Below, piece after piece: positions 1-8,049 of a DNA stretch of 64,000 nucleotides. The notes under the pieces were generated by a model that made no database searches, was not told the origin of the DNA, and saw nothing but the letters and a program-made list of their open reading frames with translations. Within the stretch, counting starts at the first letter, position 1. The number at the start of each line of letters is the position of its first letter. The DNA comes from Chryseobacterium indologenes. Lineage in GTDB: Bacteria > Bacteroidota > Bacteroidia > Flavobacteriales > Weeksellaceae. The stretch covers positions 1 to 64,000 of the forward strand of contig NZ_LJOD01000005.1 of the NCBI RefSeq assembly GCF_001295265.1, in the 5' to 3' direction. A program made the translations under genes and the position numbers.

Positions 1-66
1 TTATTAACCTTAACCCCTTCCTAAAATTCAATCCTTAACTCCTGCGCTCCCGGAAAAACCGGACTG

Positions 67-95
67 CAAAGGTAAACATTTTTTTAATATCACAA
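67..95 (-). promoter_or_regulatory. Bacteroidota-type promoter reading out of the window
   Basis: On the minus strand, TACCTTTG (74-67) matches the -7 consensus TAnnTTTG. A TTG (95-93) lies 18 bases upstream, matching the -33 element and its normal 17-19 base spacing. Transcription would start near position 60 and run leftwards off the window. Confidence 0.55.
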
Positions 96-187
96 AAAAT
101 TAATCCTAATCTTTTGACTATCTCATAATGATACTCCGGTTTGTTTTATAGCTTCTGCGCTTACTGATACTCTCGTTTTCAGTGGGG

Positions 188-195
188 CAAAGATA
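188..195 (-). promoter_or_regulatory. Second minus-strand -7 element upstream of the first
   Basis: TATCTTTG (195-188, minus strand) matches TAnnTTTG exactly. The nearest TTG triplets are 15 or 21 bases upstream, outside the preferred spacing, so this is a weaker candidate. With the element at 67-95 it would form a tandem promoter pair about 120 bases apart. Confidence 0.35.
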
Positions 196-340
196 GCAAC
201 TTATTAACACCAAAAACAAATTTATTTAACATAAAGTTTACAGAAAAATTGCAAAAATTACATAAAACACTGTAAAACAGGAAGAAAAATTTTAAACTTT
301 TGTTTAATTTTTTCATCAGAATCTTATTACAGATTGTGTT

Positions 341-1021
341 TTATTGTTTTTGCTGTTGATAAATCAGGCTTAAAAATTCAGCATATGATTTTTCCAGACC
401 TATAATATCTCCTGATTTAAGGTTTAAACCACCTATTCCAGAGGTGTCTGATTTCACTTTTAGTGATGAAATCTGAAAATATAAGTTTTCATCAGCTGTT
501 TTAGGCTGGATTTTAATTGTTGAGCCCAATAGTTTTTTTGTTGACATTGTATAAACTTCGCCCGGAATAATTTCCAGCATTAAGAAAGACCTTGGTGCCA
601 GAGTATAGTCCTTTTTGTTGATGTTTATTTTCTGATCTTTTTCAGAGGATGCAAATATGTACAGCATTCCTTTCTGGGTGATCAGCTTCTCTTTAGGTGT
701 ATAATATAATGCCAGCCTATAATTGGAAGGATTGAACGGTTGTGGAGATCCGTCTACATTTTCAAAAGGCTTTAATGCAATTGAATTGGCCCCGATTTCT
801 TTTGCTTTTTTATAAACCACCGAAAAAATGGCAGCATCGTCTTTTGAGAACCCCTGTACATCAATTACACCGAGATATTGAGCATCTGTTACTGCCTCCA
901 ATTTTCTGTATAAGAATTTATCTGAATTCTCATTGATTTTCTCCACTTTTGTCAGATACACATTCTGTGCATACAACCAATGGGCACACAATACAGAAAA
1001 GGCAAACGCTAATTTTTTCAT
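341..1021 (-). CDS. Exported protein of unknown function
   Basis: A 226-residue protein that I do not recognise. It begins MKKLAFAFSVLCAHWLYAQ, a clear signal peptide with likely cleavage after YAQ, so it is probably periplasmic or outer-membrane associated. No catalytic motif, membrane helix or repeat is visible in the mature part. It begins 10 bases after the end of rfbD on the same strand and is probably co-transcribed with it. The start is supported by the immediately following signal peptide. Confidence 0.7.
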   Translation of the reverse strand: MKKLAFAFSVLCAHWLYAQNVYLTKVEKINENSDKFLYRKLEAVTDAQYLGVIDVQGFSKDDAAIFSVVYKKAKEIGANSIALKPFENVDGSPQPFNPSNYRLALYYTPKEKLITQKGMLYIFASSEKDQKININKKDYTLAPRSFLMLEIIPGEVYTMSTKKLLGSTIKIQPKTADENLYFQISSLKVKSDTSGIGGLNLKSGDIIGLEKSYAEFLSLIYQQQKQ

Positions 1022-1031
1022 ATCTATTTTA

Positions 1032-1892
1032 TTATGGTACCAGGATTTTGATACATTCTTCCAGGCTGTTCTCCCAATGTTTGGGTTCTATTTTATAAAT
1101 CTCTTCAATTTTATCCAACGCCATGGTACTTCTTGCCGGTCTTTTTGCCGGAGTGGGATACTGGTCTGTAGTCAGAGCGTTCAGCTTTACCGAGGATTTT
1201 GAGAATTCAGCAATCTTTCTTGCGAAATCGAACCATGTTGTCTCGGGATAATTAGAGAAATGAAAAATGCCAAAAGTTTTAACCGGAGCCTCAATAATGT
1301 CCATAATTGCTTCAGCCAGATCGTTCGCATTGGTAGGCTGGCCAAACTGATCAGCCACAATTCCCAGTTCGTCTTTTTGGGAGAACAGATTCAGCATTGT
1401 TTTAACGAAGTTTTTATTAAACTCTGAATACAGCCATGAGGTTCTCAAAATAATGGTTTGAGAATTAATTTCCAATGCCAGTTCTTCTCCTTTTCTTTTT
1501 GATTCTCCGTATACTCCTGTCGGATTGGTAAAATCATCTTCTGAATAGGGAAGATTGGTATCTCCATCAAAAACATAGTCTGTAGAAATATGAATCAGTA
1601 TACTTTTATTTTCTGCGCATGCCTGAGCCAGATGAGCTACCCCGTCTGCATTTACGGCAAATGCTTTTCCGTTTTCTTTTTCCGCAAGATCAACAGCGGT
1701 ATAAGCGGAAGCATTGATGCAGTAATCAGGTTTGTTATCATAAAAGAAGTCATTAATCTGATCTTCGTTTGTGACGTCCAGGGTTTTTGAATCGGTAAAT
1801 ATAAATTCGTAGGCATTTTCAAAATCAGGCGCTATTTTTCTAATACAGTTTCCCAATTGTCCGTTGCTGCCTATTACTGCGATTTTTTTCAT
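1032..1892 (-). CDS. rfbD: dTDP-4-dehydrorhamnose reductase
   Basis: A 286-residue extended short-chain reductase that would make dTDP-L-rhamnose from the 4-keto sugar with NAD(P)H in the cytoplasm. The N-terminus has the dinucleotide-binding motif GSNGQLG (residues 8-14). The catalytic motif YxxxK is present as YGESK, following the segment HISTDYVFDG typical of RmlD/RfbD. Length is normal for the family. The rfbA, rfbB and rfbC partners are not next to it; the neighbours are an exported protein and a thioesterase, so rhamnose synthesis genes appear to be dispersed. The role in supplying sugar for the exopolysaccharide genes at 8-15 kb is inference. Confidence 0.88.
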   Translation of the reverse strand: MKKIAVIGSNGQLGNCIRKIAPDFENAYEFIFTDSKTLDVTNEDQINDFFYDNKPDYCINASAYTAVDLAEKENGKAFAVNADGVAHLAQACAENKSILIHISTDYVFDGDTNLPYSEDDFTNPTGVYGESKRKGEELALEINSQTIILRTSWLYSEFNKNFVKTMLNLFSQKDELGIVADQFGQPTNANDLAEAIMDIIEAPVKTFGIFHFSNYPETTWFDFARKIAEFSKSSVKLNALTTDQYPTPAKRPARSTMALDKIEEIYKIEPKHWENSLEECIKILVP

Positions 1893-1940
1893 CTGTAACT
1901 TATTATGTATGGTTGTAGATTAGGGATGTTCCTGATCTGT

Positions 1941-2426
1941 TTATGAATTTTTTGCGTTCTGTGATCTTAAGAATTTAACTCTTGGCTGAAATTCTTTCTG
2001 TTCCAGATCTACATAGAACTTATGAAAGGTTTCCTTGATATCTTCGGGATGAACTTCGGATCTTCTTGTTTTAACATTAAAGTAGATTACAGTAACCCAT
2101 AAAACAGCATGAACGGTTTTTTCGTCCAGGCTTTTCATCAGTATTTCCACTTTGGCAGTTCTGTCCTGTACTTCAATTGTCTTACTGCTGATGACTACCT
2201 GAGTATTATACCGTACTTCTTTCAAGTAAGCGATCTCATTCTGAATGGCAATCCACGTGCAACCTGTTTTTTTAGTATATTCTTCATAAGTAAATCCGTA
2301 AAATGTTTCTACATGATCTTCTCTTGCATTGAACATATAGTCAAGATATTTTACATTATTCAGATGTCCTATGGGATCACAATCGCTGAAACGGACTTTC
2401 ACCGTGGTTGAAACTTCTTTTTCCAT
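1941..2426 (-). CDS. Acyl-CoA thioesterase, 4-hydroxybenzoyl-CoA thioesterase type
   Basis: A 161-residue single hot-dog protein of the YbgC/FadM group, which hydrolyses acyl-CoA or acyl-ACP thioesters. The segment RFSDCDPIGHLNN contains the family Asp catalytic motif (RxxDxDxxGHxNN). The reading frame continues upstream to a TTG at 2441, but that codon is next to a TAnnTTTG element and inside the preceding gene's terminator. The ATG at 2426 starts directly at the conserved domain and is preferred. The next Met is inside the domain. The transcript may have almost no leader (see findings). Confidence 0.8.
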   Translation of the reverse strand: MEKEVSTTVKVRFSDCDPIGHLNNVKYLDYMFNAREDHVETFYGFTYEEYTKKTGCTWIAIQNEIAYLKEVRYNTQVVISSKTIEVQDRTAKVEILMKSLDEKTVHAVLWVTVIYFNVKTRRSEVHPEDIKETFHKFYVDLEQKEFQPRVKFLRSQNAKNS

Positions 2427-2430
2427 GGTG

Positions 2431-2438
2431 CAAAAATA
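2431..2438 (-). promoter_or_regulatory. -7 element abutting the thioesterase start codon
   Basis: TATTTTTG (2438-2431, minus strand) matches TAnnTTTG. It ends only 4 bases before the ATG at 2426, so a normal start point would fall at or near the ATG itself. No TTG lies at the expected -33 distance, because the terminator hairpin of the upstream ompH gene occupies it. The element could be a chance match. Confidence 0.3.
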
Positions 2439-2439
2439 C

Positions 2440-2468
2440 AAAAAAAACCGCCTCTAAAAGGGGCGGTT
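2440..2468 (-). terminator. Rho-independent terminator of the bamA-ompH operon
   Basis: On the minus strand AACCGCC pairs with GGCGGTT around a 9-base loop (2446-2468), followed by a run of eight T. It lies 26 bases past the stop of the second ompH gene. Confidence 0.85.
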
Positions 2469-2493
2469 GAATTTATAAAACTTTGTTAATTTC

Positions 2494-2997
2494 TTAGTTT
2501 ACTCCAAGTTCTTTCTTTACAGCGGCGGTAGCATCAATACCTCCTTTGTAAATAAATGCCTGAGAGTTTGAATCCATTACGTAGTCATATCCGTTTGCTT
2601 TAGCAACTTTTTCTACAGCATCGTTCAATTTCTTCTCAATTGGTCCGAAGATGGCATCCTGTTTTGCCCCAAGATCCTTTTGAGCTTTTTCCTGCATCTG
2701 TCCGATTTCTTCACGGATTTTTGTTAATTCTGCTTCTCTGGCTTTGTTTTCATCAGCCGTTTTCTTAGGCGCTTCTTCAGTATACTGCTTTAGTTTAGCT
2801 TCACCAGCGTCTACTCTTTTCTTAATTTCGGCTTGTTTTGTATCTAAGAATGTTTTTAGTTCAGCATCAGCTTTTTTCTTTTCAGGCATTGCATTAAGAA
2901 CTGCAGATACATCTAAAGTAGCTATTTTCTGAGCTTTTGCCATACCTACTGATACAACCATCATCACCGCTGCAAATAATACACTTAATTTTTTCAT
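2494..2997 (-). CDS. OmpH/Skp family periplasmic chaperone
   Basis: A 167-residue exported protein with signal peptide MKKLSVLFAAVMMVVSVGMAK ending in AKAQ. A Lys/Glu/Ala-rich helical region (about residues 40-110) would form the Skp coiled-coil tentacle. Skp-type proteins hold unfolded outer-membrane proteins in the periplasm for BamA. It is the last gene of the DUF6089-uppS-bamA-ompH-ompH series and is closed by a strong terminator. It is a paralogue of the gene just upstream, the duplicated arrangement usual in Flavobacteriia. Confidence 0.85.
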   Translation of the reverse strand: MKKLSVLFAAVMMVVSVGMAKAQKIATLDVSAVLNAMPEKKKADAELKTFLDTKQAEIKKRVDAGEAKLKQYTEEAPKKTADENKAREAELTKIREEIGQMQEKAQKDLGAKQDAIFGPIEKKLNDAVEKVAKANGYDYVMDSNSQAFIYKGGIDATAAVKKELGVN

Positions 2998-3063
2998 AAT
3001 TGGTTAATAAATAATTTAATTTGTTTGTTAGATTTCAAATGTTAGCAAAAGTTAATTGATCTC

Positions 3064-3615
3064 TTATTTTTTACTTTTGCTGTTACTTTTTTCTTTTTTA
3101 TCTGTTCCTTTCAACAGAATATCAAGAACTTTCTCGGTATAATCATACCTTTTTTGAAGGAAAAGCACATTGTTACTTGTTTTATCAAGAACCGTGCCCA
3201 ATCCGTTTTTCTCTGCCATCGTTTTGATGGCTCCCCAGATCTGATCCTGGAAAGGTAAAACCAGATTGGTTCTAAGTTTTGTGATCTCTCCATTGGTACC
3301 GAATCTTAAACTTGTTGTTGTTTTGATGCTTTTATCAAGATCCATTACTTCTTTTTCTCTAAGCTTCAGCTGGTCGCCGATCAGTAAAACTTTTTCACTT
3401 TCAAATGCTGCCTTTTTTCTTTCGTATTCAGACTGCAGATTCTGAAGTTCAGACTGCCAGGTATCAATCTGGGCATTAAGTCTTGCTTCTGCTTCTTTAT
3501 ACTGAGGCATTTTATTTAAAATTTCATTGGTATCCACCACGCCTACTTTCTGGGCACTGAAAATGCCTGCAAGCAGTAATAATACAAATGTGAAAGTTAT
3601 TTTAAAGTTTTTCAT
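3064..3615 (-). CDS. OmpH/Skp family periplasmic chaperone (first copy)
   Basis: A 183-residue protein with a signal peptide ending FSAQ, followed by KVGVVDTNEILNKMP, the conserved OmpH beta-strand start. A long charged coiled-coil region spans about residues 45-110. The C-terminus is lysine/serine-rich. It begins 10 bases after the bamA stop, so the two are certainly co-transcribed, which supports a role in feeding outer-membrane proteins to BamA. The second OmpH copy follows 66 bases later. Confidence 0.87.
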   Translation of the reverse strand: MKNFKITFTFVLLLLAGIFSAQKVGVVDTNEILNKMPQYKEAEARLNAQIDTWQSELQNLQSEYERKKAAFESEKVLLIGDQLKLREKEVMDLDKSIKTTTSLRFGTNGEITKLRTNLVLPFQDQIWGAIKTMAEKNGLGTVLDKTSNNVLFLQKRYDYTEKVLDILLKGTDKKEKSNSKSKK

Positions 3616-3625
3616 ATCTTATGAA

Positions 3626-6163
3626 TTATAATGATTGGTTCATCAAGAAGTGGGTCTTCCATCCGGATGGTTCTGTTCCGGAAATTGTTTTATCAAATCC
3701 ATATGCGAAGTCGAACCCGATCAAACCAAATGCTCCCATATAAACTCTTACCCCTACTCCTACTGATCTTTTCAGCTGGAAAGGATTGTAAGTGCTCCAT
3801 GAGTTCCATACGTTACCTCCTTCTGCAAAAGTAAGTGCATAGATTTTTGCAGTCTGGCTCATTGAGATTGGATATCTTAATTCTAATGTAAATCTGTTAT
3901 AGATGGTTCCTCCTCCTTTCTGAGTAATATCTTCTAATTCTCCACCGTAGGTAGATGCATTTTCATATCCTCTTAGAGGAATCAGCTCACGTCCGTCGTA
4001 TCTACCTCCGAAAAGTCCGGTTCCTCCTACATAGAATCTTTCAAAAGGCGGAGCTCCAAGCTGCTTGTTATATCCATCCATGAATCCCATTTCGGCGGAT
4101 GATCTCAGCACCAGTTTTCCGGCAATTTCGTTGTATACGTCTGCCTTGAACTTGATTTTGTAGAATTCCATCCATTTATATTTGTTGATAGGACTCATTG
4201 TAGAGTAGTCTTTATTACTGAACAATGAATATGGAGGGGTTAGTTTTGCGGAAAGCTCGATATTAGAGCCCATTGTTGGGAAAATCGGGTCAATTCCGGC
4301 TGAGTTTCTGCTTAATCCCAGGTTAACACTGAAGTTATTGGCATCTCCATTATACTCTGTTGTATCTCCAAACTGGAACGGATAGTTTTTGAAGTTATAT
4401 TTCTGAAACTGAATTCCTGTGTATAAAGAGAAATAATCATCCGGCCAGTTTAATAATCTGTTCAGACCTGCAGATGCAGAGAAAATGTTCAGTTTCTGAG
4501 CATTTCCATACGTGTCATTATATTTCACTCTGGAATTGTTCACACTTACAGAAAGTGCTGTTTGTTTTGCTCCGAATAACCATGGTTCTGTAAATGAAAT
4601 TCCATAGTTCTGGAAGTATTGTCCTGCCTGTGCCTGAATGGACAATGTCTGACCGTCTCCCTGAGGTACCGGTTTGAAATCTTTAAACTTAAGGAAGTTC
4701 TTCAGTGAGAAGTTACTGAACGTAAGCCCTAATGTTCCGATAAAGCTGTTACCACCGTAACCTGCCTGTAACTGAACCTGGGAAGATCCTTTTTCAACCA
4801 GTTTCCAGTTGATATCCACGGTATTATCCTGCTGGTTTGGCTGGATATCCTGTCCTACCTGCTGAGGATCAAAGAAAGACATCCCCGCAAGGTCAAAGTA
4901 GGTTCTCTTGATCTCTGTTTTTTTGAAAAGCTCTCCCGGCTTTGTTCTTAAAGCTCTAAGTACAACGTGGTCATGGGTTGTTGTATTTCCCTGCCATGTT
5001 ACTTTATTCCAGGTAGCCTGTTCTCCTTCATTAATTCTGATTTCAAGATTTACGGCATCCCCTGTTACGGATTTCTCTACCGGGGTAACGTTGGAGAAAA
5101 GGTATCCGTTATTCATATAAACAGACTTGATATCTGAATCATCTTCTTTTCCTCCGTCTTCTCCTACTTTTTTGTTGAAACCTACTGCATCGTAGATATC
5201 TCCTTTTTTATATCCCAGTAATCTCTGTAATTGTTCTGTAGGGTATACGGTATTTCCGGTGAATGTAATATCCCCGATATAATATTTTTTACCCTCTTTC
5301 AGTTTTACATTGATTTCGTAATTATTTCTTTTGTTTCTCCATACAGAGTCTGAAACGATTACGGCGTCTCTATATCCCAGAGAGTTATAGTAGCTGATAA
5401 GGCTCTGCTTGTCTTCCTGATATTTATCTTCAATAAATTTTGAAGATTTCAGGATACCACCGATTCCAAATCTCTTCTGTTTGGTTTCTTTGAAAGCTTT
5501 TTTTCTAAGTTTAGCATCAGAAACACTCTGGTTACCTTCAAATTCGATATGGTCAATTTTAATTCTTTTTCCTTTATCTACATTGATGGTCCAGTCTACC
5601 ATAGACGGATCGTTTGCATTTACTTTATCCTGAATGGTAATTTTCGCATCTGCAAACCCTTTTTTCACATAGTCTTTAGGTATTTTGGTTTTAAGACTTG
5701 ATATAAGGTTCTGTGTGATCTTAGTACCCGGCTTCAGGTTATTATCTTTTATAAACTTTTCATTTTTGGATTTACCAATTCCTTTTCCTTTGAATTTTAC
5801 TTCTCCAAGGTCTTTAAGATCCTCCAGGTAGAATCTCAGAACAACAGTTTGTCCTTCAATGCTCTGAACATATACCTCTACTTCTGAGAAAGACTGGGTA
5901 TCCCATAGTTTTTTAACAGCATTGCTGATTTTCTGTCCCGGGATGTCCACAACTTCTCCTTTGCTTAGACCTGTAAATCGTAAGATCTGAGCGGGTGTAT
6001 ATTTTTTGACCCCATCTACAACAATGTCCTTAAGTGTGTAAGTTCCTGCTTCATTTTCTGCATGTACAGCACTGTTTACTTTTGTACTGTCCTGAGGAGT
6101 TACTTGTCCATAAAAATGTGCCGAAGCAGCAAACATTATGATGGGTAATAGTCTAATCTTCAT
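3626..6163 (-). CDS. bamA: Outer membrane protein assembly factor BamA
   Basis: An 845-residue Omp85 protein that folds and inserts beta-barrel proteins into the outer membrane. It has a signal peptide (cleavage near FYGQ), an N-terminal half of POTRA repeats (about residues 45-440; typical pieces are KRIKIDHIEFEGNQSVSD and YIGDITFTGNTVYPTEQL), and a C-terminal 16-strand barrel. Near the end it has the surface-antigen motif GGTGLFGGRYDGRELIPLRG, containing the family's RGY-type lid-lock sequence in the form LRGYEN. Its operon partners are uppS 27 bases upstream and two ompH genes downstream. Confidence 0.93.
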   Translation of the reverse strand: MKIRLLPIIMFAASAHFYGQVTPQDSTKVNSAVHAENEAGTYTLKDIVVDGVKKYTPAQILRFTGLSKGEVVDIPGQKISNAVKKLWDTQSFSEVEVYVQSIEGQTVVLRFYLEDLKDLGEVKFKGKGIGKSKNEKFIKDNNLKPGTKITQNLISSLKTKIPKDYVKKGFADAKITIQDKVNANDPSMVDWTINVDKGKRIKIDHIEFEGNQSVSDAKLRKKAFKETKQKRFGIGGILKSSKFIEDKYQEDKQSLISYYNSLGYRDAVIVSDSVWRNKRNNYEINVKLKEGKKYYIGDITFTGNTVYPTEQLQRLLGYKKGDIYDAVGFNKKVGEDGGKEDDSDIKSVYMNNGYLFSNVTPVEKSVTGDAVNLEIRINEGEQATWNKVTWQGNTTTHDHVVLRALRTKPGELFKKTEIKRTYFDLAGMSFFDPQQVGQDIQPNQQDNTVDINWKLVEKGSSQVQLQAGYGGNSFIGTLGLTFSNFSLKNFLKFKDFKPVPQGDGQTLSIQAQAGQYFQNYGISFTEPWLFGAKQTALSVSVNNSRVKYNDTYGNAQKLNIFSASAGLNRLLNWPDDYFSLYTGIQFQKYNFKNYPFQFGDTTEYNGDANNFSVNLGLSRNSAGIDPIFPTMGSNIELSAKLTPPYSLFSNKDYSTMSPINKYKWMEFYKIKFKADVYNEIAGKLVLRSSAEMGFMDGYNKQLGAPPFERFYVGGTGLFGGRYDGRELIPLRGYENASTYGGELEDITQKGGGTIYNRFTLELRYPISMSQTAKIYALTFAEGGNVWNSWSTYNPFQLKRSVGVGVRVYMGAFGLIGFDFAYGFDKTISGTEPSGWKTHFLMNQSL

Positions 6164-6190
6164 TTTATCGAGTCTTTCTTTTCTTTAAAT

Positions 6191-6946
6191 TTATTGGGCT
6201 TTTATCTGATCGCCGGTGAGACCGTATCTTCTTTCTTTGTTTTGATAGTCTACAATACACTGGAAGAAAATATCTTTGGTAAAGTCCGGCCATAGGACAT
6301 TTAAAAACTGTAGCTCTGCATAGGCAATCTGCCAAAGGAGAAAATTACTTATTCTTATTTCTCCACTGGTTCTTATCATCAGGTCTACAGGAGGAAAGTT
6401 TTTGGTGTAGAGATAGCTTTCAAATAGCTTTTCATTAATATTCTCTACGTCTACTTTTCCTTCTTTCACATCAGAACTTATATTTTTCACGGCCTCCAAA
6501 ATTTCATTTTGAGAGCCATAGCTTATTGCCAATACTAAATTTCCTTTTGTGTTTTCTTTGGTAAGCTCTACTACACGTTCAAGCTGTTCTTTCACAATGG
6601 GAGGCAGTTTTTCAAGATTCCCGATTACATGCATTCTCAATCCTTTGCTGAAAATTTCTTCGGCTTCCAGCAATAGAGTTTCTACCAGCAGATTCATCAG
6701 GGTATTGACTTCTTCTGCGGGACGGCTCCAATTTTCAGATGAAAATGTATAAAGTGTTAAATAGGGTATATTGATCTCATTACATGCATTAATGGCACTT
6801 CTTACAGCATTAATGGCATTCTTGTGACCGAAAGATCTTTCTTCGCCACGGGATTTTGCCCATCTTCCATTACCATCCATAATGATGGCTACGTGTTTTG
6901 GTAAATTCTCAGAATTTATTTTATCTTTAATCAACGACATATTCAT
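6191..6946 (-). CDS. uppS: Isoprenyl (undecaprenyl) diphosphate synthase
   Basis: A 251-residue cis-prenyltransferase that makes the undecaprenyl carrier needed for peptidoglycan and polysaccharide synthesis. Visible motifs are HVAIIMDGNGRWAKSRG near residues 18-30, with the Mg-binding Asp of MDGNGRWA; TLYTFSSENWSRP; and the C-terminal RTSGEIRISNFLLWQ with AYAELQF. The ATG at 6946 shares one base with the stop of the upstream DUF6089 gene (TAATG), which indicates translational coupling and fixes the start. Confidence 0.93.
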   Translation of the reverse strand: MNMSLIKDKINSENLPKHVAIIMDGNGRWAKSRGEERSFGHKNAINAVRSAINACNEINIPYLTLYTFSSENWSRPAEEVNTLMNLLVETLLLEAEEIFSKGLRMHVIGNLEKLPPIVKEQLERVVELTKENTKGNLVLAISYGSQNEILEAVKNISSDVKEGKVDVENINEKLFESYLYTKNFPPVDLMIRTSGEIRISNFLLWQIAYAELQFLNVLWPDFTKDIFFQCIVDYQNKERRYGLTGDQIKAQ

Positions 6947-7836
6947 TAATCACAATAACATGGAGGTCTTCCGAAAGAGTATGTCAGTCCTAAGCTGAAA
7001 GTATTCATCCAGTCTTTGGATCTTCCATCACCAATATTTCTTCTTCCGATAAACTCTTGCTCTCTTTCTTTGGAAACTGCATAATAATTTCCGGATTGCA
7101 GCAATGAACCGCCTGTAGCAGGATCTAAAATATCTGCATTATAAGAAGATTTTACATCCTCCGATAATATTTTGCTGTGATCCAGCTGATCAGTCAGGGT
7201 ATACCTGAACGTAGCTTCTGCAAAGATTGCCCAGTTATGGTTAAACTTATATTTCAATCCTACTCCAAAAGGAATATGCATTGTTACTTTTTTCCCCAAT
7301 GAATATTCTTCAGTAGTTTTGAAGTCTAATTCGTTGATAGGAGCCTGCGCCACACCATCAGCATCTCTTCTGAAATCATTCACCAGATTTGCTTTAGGGG
7401 CATCAAACATCAAAGCACCTATACCTCCGAAGATATATGGGCTTACCATGCTTACCTGCTCGTTATTTACCGGAAAAAAGTTATATTCAAACATTAAGCT
7501 TGCCTCATATACGTTATTTTTTCCGTATGAGTTTCTTTTCACTCTGTATTCTTCTTTTGCCGCTTTATCATTGAACTGAATCTGGTTATAACCTAAATCC
7601 AATCGAACGGTCTGATGCGGGTTAAAATTAAATCTGTATAATATGCCTCCATAAAACGGGAAGCCCCATTCTGACGCTCTGTCTAAATCCAATGGCTTTT
7701 GTAAAATATAATTGGTCCTCCCTACGTCCCCTACAAGATTACTCATCCCAAGGCGAACCCCCAATTCATTTCTTTGTGCTTTAACACTTACCATTCCAAG
7801 GAAGGCAAGGAAGCTAAACAATAATTTTTTATTCAT
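6946..7836 (-). CDS. DUF6089-type outer-membrane beta-barrel protein
   Basis: A 296-residue protein starting MNKKLLFSFLAFLGMVSVKAQ, a signal peptide, followed by a glycine/aromatic-rich mature part with alternating polar and hydrophobic segments typical of an 8-10 strand barrel, and ending SFGRPPCYCD. The frame is open to 7881, but that codon overlaps a TAnnTTTG element, so the ATG at 7836 is the start. Genes of this type commonly precede uppS-bamA in Flavobacteriia. The function is unknown; a link to outer-membrane assembly is inferred from position only. Confidence 0.8.
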   Translation of the reverse strand: MNKKLLFSFLAFLGMVSVKAQRNELGVRLGMSNLVGDVGRTNYILQKPLDLDRASEWGFPFYGGILYRFNFNPHQTVRLDLGYNQIQFNDKAAKEEYRVKRNSYGKNNVYEASLMFEYNFFPVNNEQVSMVSPYIFGGIGALMFDAPKANLVNDFRRDADGVAQAPINELDFKTTEEYSLGKKVTMHIPFGVGLKYKFNHNWAIFAEATFRYTLTDQLDHSKILSEDVKSSYNADILDPATGGSLLQSGNYYAVSKEREQEFIGRRNIGDGRSKDWMNTFSLGLTYSFGRPPCYCD

Positions 7837-7878
7837 AAAAGAATATGGATTTATGGTTATTTTAAAATTTAATTTTTG

Positions 7879-7886
7879 CAAATATA
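7879..7886 (-). promoter_or_regulatory. Promoter -7 element for the DUF6089-uppS-bamA-ompH operon
   Basis: TATATTTG (7886-7879, minus strand) matches TAnnTTTG and lies about 43 bases before the ATG at 7836. No good TTG is seen at the -33 distance. Confidence 0.45.
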
Positions 7887-8020
7887 AAACATTTTTATAT
7901 TAATGATATTCTTAATGTTTAGTTAAAAATAAACAAAAAAACATAATTTGTTATAAAGTAAACGGCAAAGTAACGAAAATATTCTTTTTTTCACAGAATT
8001 CAATTACTTAAAATATAAAG

Positions 8021-8043
8021 AAACCCCCAATGGATGAGGGTTT
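8021..8043 (-). terminator. Terminator after the wzc-like gene
   Basis: On the minus strand AAACCCTC pairs with GGGGGTTT (one mismatch) around a 7-base loop, followed by CTTTATATTTT. It lies 6 bases past the stop of the kinase gene and separates the polysaccharide operon from the DUF6089 operon. Confidence 0.6.
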
Positions 8044-8049
8044 GTAACT

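Larger units (their letters stand above)
1..340. other. Non-coding left edge
   Basis: No credible coding sequence is visible. The stretch is AT-rich with two GC-richer patches (about 40-66 and 135-187), each lying just downstream, in the minus direction, of a TAnnTTTG-type promoter element. An 8-base string (tgatactc) occurs twice, near 127 and 166. The layout fits a 5' leader for something transcribed leftwards out of the window. What that is cannot be seen. Confidence 0.5.
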
